64,000 nucleotides of DNA, taken from Candidatus Nitrosocosmicus franklandus. GTDB lineage: Archaea; Thermoproteota; Nitrososphaeria; Nitrososphaerales; Nitrososphaeraceae. The stretch covers positions 1,779,854-1,843,853 of the forward strand of contig NZ_LR216287.1 of assembly GCF_900696045.1 (NCBI RefSeq). Direction: 5' to 3'. A program made the position numbers and the translations under genes. The notes below the pieces were generated by a model. That model worked only from the letters and a program-made list of their open reading frames with translations, was not told where the DNA came from and did no database searches. Of the stretch, positions 9,204 to 19,110 are shown one piece after another. Numbering within the stretch: the stretch's first letter is position 1; every line of letters begins with the position of its first letter.

Positions 9204-11069
9204 ATGTTAAAAATAGATAAAGAAAACTATTACGAAGTAATTCGACTTTATCTACATGGATACTCCATGGCAGAGGTGTCAAGGATAATTGGTACAGTTT
9301 CCAAAACAACGGTCTATAATATCGTTCATGACTGGTTTAAGAAAGTCTCTTCTGGAAATATAGAAGATGTAAGATTCTTTATGCGAGTCTTGAGAGAAAA
9401 AGGGATAACCATAGAGGATTGTAATGAGGGTTTTAGAACGCAACAAATGTTAAAAGAATTTGAAATTCCCGAAGAGCCTTATGACTGGATAACAGAAGGA
9501 AATGAATTTGCCGCCGTCGATGGTCAAGGTAGCAGTTGTAATAGCAATCACAGTCTCTATCATCCAGACGAGTCAAAATTGATTTCAAAGAAAGAATCCC
9601 TTTTAGATATAATCCCCCATAGTAGAAAAAATATTCAGACATATAGAAAGAAAAAAGACGAGATGTTTGGAAAGTCAAAACTAGGCATAAATCCAGTCTC
9701 ATATTTTGTGCAAACACTATACAATGAATGCAAAACTCACAGGGTAACTCCCCCAATAGCAGTCAAGTGGACAAGAGACATACTAGACTTCTTTTCAGTC
9801 AAGAATTCTTCTCTCGGTTCGTATCCAAACTTAAATGAGCAAATACTTGAAGATATGCCTGAACGTAACAAGGACAGCTATAAAGGTGATGATAATAGCA
9901 ACCAAGCTAATTACATAATCTCATATACTGAATATAGTAGTATTTCAACTGTTCAAAAAGATCCGAGTGTCAATGAATTCGATCTACCGCTTGTTTCAAA
10001 GGTATCTTTTTTTATTGATCGGAAGAAGGCTGAAATTAACAAGTTATTGGAGTTAGAAGAAAAGGTGAGAGTCAAGATACGAGAACAGGTTAAACAAAGG
10101 GCCAACATAGAATCGAAAATCCAAAACCTCGTAGGAAAGTATGAAGAAAAATTTCGTTATTTGGAACAATATAAAAATCTAGAGCAGGAATTATACGCTA
10201 AATACAAATTAAAGCTTGACAACGAGATGAGCCATTTTGTAAAGCAATTTTTGATTTTAAACATTACGACTACGAACCTTGGCGTATAACATCAGAATAC
10301 AAAAATATAGAATCATTAAAGCAATCTAAAATATCTCTGCAAGAAGACATCAAAGAACAAAGATCAGTAAGAGACCACTTATCAAGACAGATTTCTATTC
10401 TTAAGAATCAATTATGTTTTTGCACTCAGGAAATTAGTACCTACAAAGATCTATGTGGTTATGGTTTTGGGTTAAAGGAGTTAAAAATAGTACGACAAAC
10501 ACTTGTACAAATTGCGGTTGCAAATCATATGAGACCCGAAGAAGTAGGAAAAAAATTTCTAAAGGATATAGAAGACCAAATATGATGACAAGGTTGGATT
10601 CGAAAATATAATTGAGGAATTGAAAACGGAAAAGATAAAGATAAAAGAAGAGATTCCATTGCATAAAAGCACGTTAACACTGCAGGCTTTGGCAAGTGTT
10701 TCTCTTTTAAATTTACATAATAACGGAGTAACCGACATAGATATTATTTTACTAAATAGCTTAGTATCAGAGTGTATAGATACTGATTCTTTTTCTAATG
10801 TGTTAGATAATCAAAATGATGACAATTATGACAACAATGAGATGTACTTTTCAAAACACATGAACAATAATAACATTAACCAAAGTAACTCCAACAAACA
10901 ATTCGGTAACATGCAAAACAATCTCTGCAAATGGAAAATATTTATACAAAAATTGAGAAAAATAAAAAATTCAAATTCCTTGATAAAAAGCAAGAGTCTG
11001 CATCCAAATACTCTTGTTGACCAGACAAATGAATTGACTGACAGAAAGCAGGGTCTTGAGTCATTATAA
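9204..11069 (+). pseudogene. HTH-coiled-coil protein gene broken by two frameshifts
   Basis: Three consecutive open segments encode one continuous protein of about 620 aa. Segment 1 (9204-10289) has an N-terminal helix-turn-helix (about residues 14-44, GYSMAEVSRIIGTVSKTTVYNIV), a central region with INPVSYFVQTLYNECKTH, and the start of a long coiled coil. At the T-run near 10248-10256 the frame shifts: the second frame continues FKHYDYEPWRITSEYKN ... KKFLKDIED until TGA at 10583. At the A-run near 10578-10580 it returns to the first frame and continues DDKVGFENIIEELKTEKIKI to TAA at 11067-11069. Both shifts sit in homopolymers, so sequencing error is possible, but neighbouring genes are also decayed. 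The family appears to be a DNA-binding, SMC-like coil protein of unknown role. Confidence 0.65.
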
Positions 11070-11558
11070 GGAAATGAATAATTCATTCAAGCAAATTTAC
11101 CATCTTTTTTTTGAAGCGACCTGCCTGATTATGGAGATCCAATATCTAAGATCAGTTTGATTATTCATACACTGTGAGCGCTCTTTTATTAATTCACATA
11201 TTGTTTGGTATGAGAGAATTATAGAATTCTATTTGGATCCAAGAATAACTTAACATGGCAAGCAATTCTATAATCATCGATCTTATTGCATTTAATGCTC
11301 TTATGATGATATTGGTATCAGGCTCCGTGATCCATGAGAAACATAGTGAAAATATTGTTCTTAATATGGAGACTTGATTTTTGAAGATAACGTTATTTTA
11401 GGTATTATTTGACATAACCTATGTATATAGAACCATAACTTAAAGTGAATTTTTGCAGTCGATCAATATTTTTAGAAGGTATATTCAGTTAATATATTTA
11501 ACTTCGAGACTGCTGAGATTCTATAGTCGATAATGATCACAATAATGTTGTATATGTA
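11070..11558. other. Intergenic stretch between two converging decayed genes
   Basis: About 490 bp, AT-rich, with no open frame of note and no RNA gene seen. Confidence 0.45.
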
Positions 11559-13372
11559 TCATGACATTTCATATATGGACGGACGGTTATCATTCAGAAA
11601 GTGACAAACTAAATGCGAAGGTTGTACCCTTTTCATTTTCATTATTTTGAACCCAAATTTGTCCGCCATGTGCCTCGATGATGCTCTGAAATATACAACC
11701 CTAAGCCAGTGCCTTGGCTTGATTTGGAAGTAAATTTGGTAAATAGTCAGCAAAATATCAGCATCTATTCCCATCCATCTGTCTCTTATTGATACTATAA
11801 CCCACTTCATCATATTCGTTACATCATCCTGGTTTTCCTTAACATCATTTGTTGTTGTTGGTTTGACTACTCTATTGTCAACAGGTGTATGTTTATAGTC
11901 TATAGCATTTTTCTGAACCTTCTTGACTGTAATAGTAATGGGTTTGCCATCTGAAAATTTTATGGCATTTGTTATTAGATTTGTCAAAACTTCGACTATT
12001 CTTATCTTGTCAGCAAAAACCATTATTGGATCTTTCGTAGATTCAAAATTGATTCTAACGTTTTTTAAGTTACTTAATAAAGGATTTAATATATTTCCAC
12101 TGTTAATATCCTTTAAAACGTTTTGAATTTTCTCATTCAAATCAAAATACTCTTTATGAAGATCAAATTTCTGACTTTCAATTCTTGATATATCTAAAAT
12201 ATTATTTACAAGTTTCTCAAGTCTCTGTGAGTTTCAATATGTTGAAACAAGGCTATCTTTGAATTGTCGTCGTTTGTTATTGTCTTTAGCCAATTCGTCA
12301 AATTCCTTATCAAAACTGTCTTGCTTTTGCTCTTCTGATCTTGCGAAAAGGGGTGGAAGACAAGTCATTTCAATCAGCTCAAGATTTCCACCTATCGCTT
12401 GTGAAGGCGTTCTTAACTCATGAGCAGCAATATTGATAAATTCTTTTTGCGCCTTGTCTTGGAGGGTTAGGTACTCATTTGTTTTTCTCAATTTATCCGC
12501 TGTTTCTTTTAGTTGAGTTGTTTTTTGTTTGACCACTCCTTGCAGTGTATTATTCCATTTTAGTAATATGATTGCAATGATTCCTGTCACAGCAAGAATT
12601 AATATGATTATGAGAAAATTGGTTATCTGTTGATTATCAATCAATAACGCAACATCATCAGCTAAGATATGAGGAATGGTAATAATTAAAGTTCCAATAC
12701 TATTTGTGAATTGAGGATCTCTGTTAATTCCTGGTCCAATCACTGGTTCGTATGCTATTATTGTTCTTGTATTCCCAAAATTAAATTCACTCATACCGCC
12801 TTCCGAATTTAGTGCTTCATTTATTATATCATTAAATTCCCCAGCTCTATCTTTCAAAATCGATCTTAAATAAGGTTGAAAGTCGTTACCGAAGATATGT
12901 CTGCCAATATAAGTTTGATTCTATGAATATATTATGGAGCCGTTTTTGTTTATTAATGCTATCTCACCGTTGAATTTGGGATGTACTTGGCCTTCAAGAT
13001 AATTTCCAAGAGTTTTTGCTTCAATAGATGCAACTATAACTCCTTGAAAGGATGTCGAATTGATGATGGGTTGTGAATCTGATGAGGTCGTTTGATTCAT
13101 TCCTATAATAGGATATGAAATGTAGATTCTAGGTATATTATCATTAGAATCTATAACAGTGCTTATATAAGGAGTTGGATTCTCTCTTGGAATCTGATAG
13201 TACTCTCTCTTAGGTCAATATCTATGTAACCTTTGTTCGGTTCTATGTTTATTTGTAAATCATTTATAACAAGCTCGAATTTGATTTGCCGTTTGTGTAA
13301 AATAATTATACGAAAATATTGCCGCTAAGATCGATGATATAAAAACGATGGATAGAATGGAGTCTTTTTACT
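11559..13372 (-). pseudogene. Decayed Cache-domain sensor histidine kinase
   Basis: Read on the minus strand, fragments in order give a full sensor kinase. First comes an N-terminal membrane span (13372-13280, SILSIVFISSILAAIFSYNYF), then an extracellular Cache segment (about 13260-12700, including IPRENPTPYISTVIDSND, FQGVIVASIEAKTL and YIGRHIFGNDFQPYL). A second span (NFLIIILILAVTGIIAIILL) follows, then a HisKA domain with the phospho-acceptor in IAAHELRTP (about 12420) and an HATPase domain with the N-box LTNLITNAIKF and a G2 box (GTGLGLYIS) that is readable only in another frame. Damage: frameshifts near 13270, 13190 and 11740, in-frame stops near 12920 and at 12234-12236 (TGA between SLVSTY and NSQRLEKL), and more shifts in the last 150 bp. 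It cannot yield a working kinase; an orphan input module is conceivable but unlikely. Confidence 0.8.
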
Positions 13373-14414
13373 GTAATCCAATAACCAGAATATTTTATCA
13401 AAGTTAATATGTTTTGGTCAAGATTAACCTGGGTTGTACATTTGATTCTAGGAATAGTCCAATAATAATATTCATGACGCTTATCCTAAAGGCTCATCGT
13501 GTTGTATTGTTTATACGAATAGGAAAATAAGGTATTTTATCAACTAAGGTCAACAAAAGAATTTTCAAACTCACAAATGAAAATGTTGTGATAATAATGC
13601 GTCCATCAAGGTATAGATTAGATTACTGTTAACAATGTCAAATCTTATAACGTTATAATATATGAAAGAAATATGGCAAATTTGTTCAGAAAATTGAAAA
13701 ATATTAAAAAAGCTGATTACTTATGCTCATAATATATCATGAGAATAAGCAATCGTTATGCATTTGCCTTTTCGATTTGCAGATTTATCGTGAACTATTT
13801 GTAAATACAGAATATTCTGATAGAATGGTGATGTGAGACTGAAAACCTCATCTTTCGAATCATTAGTTTATGACATCTTCCAATACTCTACTAGAACCTA
13901 TAGATTTCAAATATAATGTGTCCTTATTTTAGGAATTTAAATTTATATTGGTCAAGTATTTTTATGGCTATGTGTCTATATAGAGCTCGAAAATACCTGT
14001 GGTAAAAGGTGTAGCTATAATCGTAAATAAGCGAAATTTCTATGAAGTTGCATTTATTATTTTTCAAAATCAATAACCAGATTCAATAAAAGCAATATGA
14101 CAGAATAAACAATACTTATTTAAATCAGAGAATAAATCCTAAATAAAGTAATTGTTTGTTATATTTAGAAATATCTTATATTTTTTCTTTTATCTAATTC
14201 ATTGTATACGGTTGTTTCTTAACGGTCAATAGACGATGATATATTTCGAAATCTGTCTGAGATGATAATAAAAGTATATAATTATAATATGTCATATTCA
14301 GTAAATACTGACAAGTACTTTGTACTTGTAAGCGTTTTGTGAGACAGAAACACCTTATAGTTACCTCTAATATATAGAGTAACCCCTACTACCAACTTTT
14401 CATATTTTATTATA
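13373..14414. other. Non-coding stretch
   Basis: About 1 kb of AT-rich sequence with frequent stops in all frames. It separates the decayed kinase from the secreted protein at 14415. The promoter for the latter should lie near 14380-14405 (CATATTTTATTATA). Confidence 0.45.
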
Positions 14415-14786
14415 ATGGTATATAAAATATGTTATACTAGATGTATCATGCTAGTAGGTATTCTGATGATAATTACTTTAGCTCTTATTCCATTAACATA
14501 CGCTGTTTATGCCCAAGATACGGAGGAGGGTGGAATATTGGACCTCTTTGATGGCCAATCGGATAGTAATTCTAATGTTTCTTTCGTACCTGGAGAAAAT
14601 ATGCAGGGAGCATACTCTGGAGAACTTAGAACTACTCCTGGACTAGAGAATGAACTTAATAATACAATTGGAAATCGAACTCAAACCATGGATCCAAATT
14701 TTGAAATCAAATCTATAGAAGAATATGAGAGTAATTCCTCTGATTGGACCAAAATAGATCCCTTCCCTGAAGGAAGATCTGACTAA
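14415..14786 (+). CDS. Small secreted protein of unknown function
   Basis: 123 aa. A signal peptide spans about residues 12-34 (MLVGILMIITLALIPLTYAVYA, then QDTEE), with the AQ cleavage style shared by other exported proteins in this window. The mature part is acidic, Asn/Ser-rich and contains N-x-S/T sequons typical of archaeal surface glycoproteins. No domain is recognised. It stands alone, so context does not help. Confidence 0.6.
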   Translation: MVYKICYTRCIMLVGILMIITLALIPLTYAVYAQDTEEGGILDLFDGQSDSNSNVSFVPGENMQGAYSGELRTTPGLENELNNTIGNRTQTMDPNFEIKSIEEYESNSSDWTKIDPFPEGRSD

Positions 14787-15207
14787 TGAGAACAAAGTAA
14801 TAATTAGTTCCAAATTTGTCCCAAGACTAGAGCTTTACGTACACGAATAGTTGCGAAACTGATTTCATGAAATCAATACAAATATCATAGCACTTCCATA
14901 TCTACAATACCTTCGCCTCATAAAACAGTGTGTTTGCACAACAATAAAGTTACCATTGAACCGTAAACCAAAGATAATTGAAGATGGTAGGAATGTTGTG
15001 TCGCAAATATGTATTTTAAAAACACGAGATTTACTCGGTTAAATCTATCTATGAAACTTGTTGACTAAATTGGAATTGAGATATTCTACAATTTTGTGAA
15101 ATTAATAAATCTTCTCAATAACATGGTATCTTATTTCATCCAACTGGTGGTATAATAATAAAATCGTTAACCCACTAATATTAATAGTATAAATTCAAAT
15201 AAGTGTA
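14787..15207. other. Intergenic stretch
   Basis: About 420 bp, AT-rich, no supported feature. The region just before 15208 would contain the marC promoter. Confidence 0.4.
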
Positions 15208-15845
15208 ATGGTATTCGATATAGGTGCTGTAACATTATATGATTTTATTTTATTCATGAATATCTCTGGAGATGGCCTTTTAAAAGCCAAGCCACTATAT
15301 CTCTTTTTGCTGTAATTAATCCGATAGGTACCATACCATTATTTGTAAGTATTACTCATAAAATGCAAGAAAAAGAACGAAATAGTATAGTAAAAACCAC
15401 CGTTATTACTGCAGGGGGTTTATTAATGATCTTTGCCATTGCAGGAACGCAAATTCTGTCCATATTTGGGATAACACTATCAAGCTTCATGATTGCTGGT
15501 GGAATACTTCTTTTTGTGGTTTCTATAGAACTGTTAACTCATGGTGGCTGGAGATTTGGGGGAACTATTTCTGATGAATCTGGTGTAGTTCCGTTAGCAT
15601 TTCCCCTACTGGCTGGTCCAGGTGCTATAACAACTGTGATATTGTCTTTCCAAACATCAGGGTTAATGGTAACATTACTTTCAATCGCGATTGTGATTGG
15701 GATTACTTGTGTGATATTCTTTCTAACCGGATCGATATATCGGATACTTGGCAGACGTGGTTCATTGATCATTACTAGGATTCTAGCGGTTCTGGTCGCA
15801 GCAATTGCTGTACAGTACGTAGTGGATGGGTTGAAAACAATGTAA
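15208..15845 (+). pseudogene. MarC-family membrane protein gene with a 5-bp duplication frameshift
   Basis: MarC proteins are small six-span membrane proteins with unsettled transport roles. The probable start ATG at 15208 reads MVFDIGAVTLYDFILFM up to about 15285. AAGCC then occurs twice in tandem (15284-15288 and 15289-15293) and shifts the frame, giving a stop within 40 bp. Removing one copy fuses this to the downstream frame LFAVINPIGTIPLFVSITHKMQEKER, the hallmark MarC N-terminal motif, and then to the open stretch 15363-15845 with further membrane helices and FPLLAGPGAITTVI. An internal start at 15363 would drop the first helix and the NPIGTIP motif. It is probably inactivated by the duplication unless reads are wrong. 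Confidence 0.75.
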
Positions 15846-16292
15846 CCTAAATATGCATTTTATAATAATGGCTATCATCAGCATGAAATTTGAGCTGACA
15901 CTGACATCTTGTAACTATAATACAACTGAAAGGAGCATTTTTTTTGTGTTTGTAGCGAATATGTGTTTATTTGAATTATCCGGACAAGATTATATCCTTC
16001 ATACATATAAACCAGATATAGGATCAGTTTAGATGATAATCTTGGTAACTTATATAAGTAAATTACTATTTCTATTTTATTACAATTCAATATGTATCTG
16101 GTAATTACATGAACATGAGATTAATGATGGTGAGGGTAAATTAAAAACTATTACAAAAGTTGTTTCAAAACTTTAGACTAAAATATCAGAAGAAAAAGTT
16201 ACCGAGTTCTAGTCAAAATACTTCATTTTTGTTGAATAATAAGTTATTAGAAAGAAAAAAAATGTTGTATATCGATTGTCTGTCTTGATTGA
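15846..16292. other. Intergenic stretch between converging genes
   Basis: About 450 bp between the marC remnant and the end of the multicopper oxidase operon. No gene or repeat is recognised; a T-rich run at 15938-15944 might serve in termination. Confidence 0.4.
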
Positions 16293-19091
16293 TCATCCCT
16301 CTGCTGATAGTGGGTTCTGTTGCTTCTCGGTTAATAGACTCTTCCAATGATCTGGAAGGTTTTGCACCCAGCCATTGTAAACATTGGGTATCGCCAACAC
16401 ACCTTGTCCCCCTGTTCCTTCCAACCCTGATATTTTGTCATCCGTTTTGGTATCGTTTGATGCCACAAGTAAAACCTTTCCTGCAATCATTGCATCTGTA
16501 GGATTACCATCATTGTTTGGATCGCCGTCTACTACTATGGCCTCATTTGAAAATGTACTGGAAACATATGCGTAGTATCCACCTCCCTTCTTTGCACCGA
16601 AATTAACTCCATGACATCCAGGATCGCATGGTAATTCTTTTACTATTTGGTCAGTTTCAGTATCCAGTATTGTGATTGTACCGCCGGTATTTGCTGTTAC
16701 CATGTACTGGCCATCTGGACTGACCGGAGTTTGTATTGGAAGGAAACCAGTAGGTCCTGTTGTATTACCTGTTATTGGATCATAATTTGCAAGCAAATCA
16801 ATCTGTTTTATTAGACTTGCATTGGTAGTATTTATGACACTCAAAGTGCTATCAAAAAAGTCAGCAACGTATGACTTACTGCCATCTGGTATCATTCCAA
16901 CTGCTACTGGAGATACTCCGGTTTTTACTTTTCCAATTATTTTATCTTGCATCATGTCATATATGGTTGTGGTCCCAGTAAGTGCGTCTGGAGTTACCAT
17001 GTATCTGTCATCCGAACTCATCCAGTGACCATGAGGATGGGTTGAAGGTGAGGCTGGAGGTTGTAGCAAGATAAAATCCGTAAGGTTGAATTCTGGATTT
17101 GGCGAAACTACAGTAACTCCGTCTTCTCCGTTTAACGCGATATATAGTTCGTCTGTTTTAGTTCCGGTCATTACATGAGATGGATCATCTCCTACCTGTA
17201 CATCCTTTACGAGTTTTCCTGTTGTGCGATCAAAGATGGTTGTTCTGTTATCAAACCACTGAGTTTGGTAAATGAGGTCTTGATTCTTGTCTGTCCACAT
17301 GTTATGAGGATTATTCATGTTGATCTCGGGGAGTGAAACCTTCTTACTTACCTTCCATGTGGTGCCGTTAATTGCAGTAGCGGTTCCTGGTTTTGTCTTG
17401 CCAGCGGTTTTCTCAAATTGTGTATCAATCCATATTTCTCCAACTGCGGGAATCGATGGGTTTGATAGTGGAGTCAGCGTAATATTTTGACCGAAAGTAT
17501 CCTCTAACACGTCCTTGACATTGACAACAGTTCCATTCGTAACTCTCGCATCTACGTTTGGATAGGAAACATACCATGGTTGGGAGACATTTGTATAATC
17601 CTGCCAGTTTGATGGAGAAGTTGCAACAAAAAATGTCCTTAATAACTTTAGGGCTAACTCACTATTTGTAGGAATAGTAGCTCCATTTACTAAAGTGAGT
17701 TCTTCACCCAAGTCCAATCCCTCTGTATCTGGATCGTCAACAATAACTGCGGCAAGCATGAAGGGGTGAAGACTACATGCGAATACGTATAATCCCGGTT
17801 CGACTAATTTGACTATTGCTCCTCCCTTATAGGCCATCATTTGACTAAATGGCATATTGCTGGCGTTCTTGGGATGAATGATGCTTGATACGGTATGCAC
17901 GCCATTTGTGCTATCCATCATAAAGTAAACCGTACCAGATTTATTGATCACCGCCAAAGATTCGCTACCTGTGTTTGATATGTCTCCTTTAAGGTTTGCA
18001 AACCACTTACCCGGTTCATCGCTAATTGAGAAGGATGCAAAATTCTTGTAAGGTGATGCTCCCGGTATGCTTTTTTGCTCACCTGACCTGTTTTCGGAAG
18101 AGATATTCTCTTGTGATGCTTTTGCAGGAAGTACTTTAAATGTAGACATCATGCCTGCTTCCATGTGCGAAAAGACATGACAATGGAATTGCCAGTCGCC
18201 AGGACCCACTCCGTCTCCTGCATCTACGACAAATACGTGACTGGTACCTGGATGTATCTCTTTTACATCAATAATATTACTAGTACCTGGATCAACCCAT
18301 CTGTGGGCATGCAAATGGAATGTATGAGAGTGACCATTGGGGTTTGACGATGGACCAATGCCAACTACGTGGAAACGGATCTTTTGATCTTCTTCTGCTA
18401 CTGGTACCGGGTTTGTCCATAATGGAGTTTGGGTACCATTGCTACCAATTTCTAATCCCCAAAACGCAGACCCTACCATAAACAATAGAACTTCTTTATC
18501 CAGTTCGTTAAGAGAAATTGAAGTAATTTTTCCATTTACTAAGGCTTCAATCATCTTGTCTTGCGGATTTACTATCACTACACCATAAAGTCCTCTGTCC
18601 CCTAACTCATCGTCCTGATATACAAAAGTTCCAGGATTAGATGCGACAAAGTTTTCTCTGGTGGTATTTCCGTCTAGATGATTGATGATCACATGAGCGC
18701 TATCACCCTCATTTATCACAATGGCCGGTCCTGGGATAGTGGCAAGTGGGCTATAGCTACTTGTAACATTTAATCTTGTACCATTGCCACCATCAATCAG
18801 ATGCTGAACCATCTTATATGCTGGTTCGCCATCGGGTAACAGTTCTTCTTTGAGAACTATATTATGAGTATTTAGATTATTTTTGGTTATGTTGCTTCCA
18901 TCACTATTAGTGATATTTGATGATAAAGTATCGAAAACCTTGTCATCATTTTTATTTGTTTGACCTACTGATGTAAGTGGTTCTATGCCCTTAACTACCC
19001 CAGAGGGTATTAGGATAGGGGCAAGCAGCAGTATAGCCATTGTTGTCGAGAGAAAGAATTTGGTGGTTAGCAGATTTTTCCTTGTATTCAT
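16293..19091 (-). CDS. Secreted multicopper oxidase-plastocyanin-beta-propeller fusion (split MCO subunit B)
   Basis: 932 aa from the ATG at 19091, chosen because a strong AGGAGGA ribosome site (19103-19109) lies just upstream and a signal peptide follows (LLTTKFFLSTTMAILLLAPILIPSG). An upstream ATG at 19139 would place 16 extra residues before it. Domains in order: cupredoxin 1 (about 110-175) without copper ligands (HLDGNTT and YQDDELGDRG replace HxHG and HxH). Cupredoxin 2 (about 180-325) has the complete HxxHxH (H256, H259, H261) and HCHxxxHxxxxM (H303, C304, H305, H309, M314) motifs. A plastocyanin-like domain (about 355-460) has type-1 ligands H399, C439, H442, M445. A C-terminal beta-propeller (about 570-890) has YVTN/NHL-like blades such as YMVTANTGGTITILDTETDQ. 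The gene upstream carries the two motifs missing here. Substrate is unknown. Confidence 0.85.
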   Translation of the reverse strand: MNTRKNLLTTKFFLSTTMAILLLAPILIPSGVVKGIEPLTSVGQTNKNDDKVFDTLSSNITNSDGSNITKNNLNTHNIVLKEELLPDGEPAYKMVQHLIDGGNGTRLNVTSSYSPLATIPGPAIVINEGDSAHVIINHLDGNTTRENFVASNPGTFVYQDDELGDRGLYGVVIVNPQDKMIEALVNGKITSISLNELDKEVLLFMVGSAFWGLEIGSNGTQTPLWTNPVPVAEEDQKIRFHVVGIGPSSNPNGHSHTFHLHAHRWVDPGTSNIIDVKEIHPGTSHVFVVDAGDGVGPGDWQFHCHVFSHMEAGMMSTFKVLPAKASQENISSENRSGEQKSIPGASPYKNFASFSISDEPGKWFANLKGDISNTGSESLAVINKSGTVYFMMDSTNGVHTVSSIIHPKNASNMPFSQMMAYKGGAIVKLVEPGLYVFACSLHPFMLAAVIVDDPDTEGLDLGEELTLVNGATIPTNSELALKLLRTFFVATSPSNWQDYTNVSQPWYVSYPNVDARVTNGTVVNVKDVLEDTFGQNITLTPLSNPSIPAVGEIWIDTQFEKTAGKTKPGTATAINGTTWKVSKKVSLPEINMNNPHNMWTDKNQDLIYQTQWFDNRTTIFDRTTGKLVKDVQVGDDPSHVMTGTKTDELYIALNGEDGVTVVSPNPEFNLTDFILLQPPASPSTHPHGHWMSSDDRYMVTPDALTGTTTIYDMMQDKIIGKVKTGVSPVAVGMIPDGSKSYVADFFDSTLSVINTTNASLIKQIDLLANYDPITGNTTGPTGFLPIQTPVSPDGQYMVTANTGGTITILDTETDQIVKELPCDPGCHGVNFGAKKGGGYYAYVSSTFSNEAIVVDGDPNNDGNPTDAMIAGKVLLVASNDTKTDDKISGLEGTGGQGVLAIPNVYNGWVQNLPDHWKSLLTEKQQNPLSAEG

Positions 19092-19102
19092 GTTGATCAA
19101 TC

Positions 19103-19109
19103 TTCCTCC
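19103..19109 (-). promoter_or_regulatory. Strong ribosome-binding site deciding the start of MCO subunit B
   Basis: On the minus strand AGGAGGA lies 11-12 nt before the ATG at 19089-19091, close to the stop codon of the upstream gene (19111-19113). It favours the signal-peptide start over the in-frame ATG at 19139 and implies coupled translation of the two oxidase genes. Confidence 0.75.
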
Positions 19110-19110
19110 T

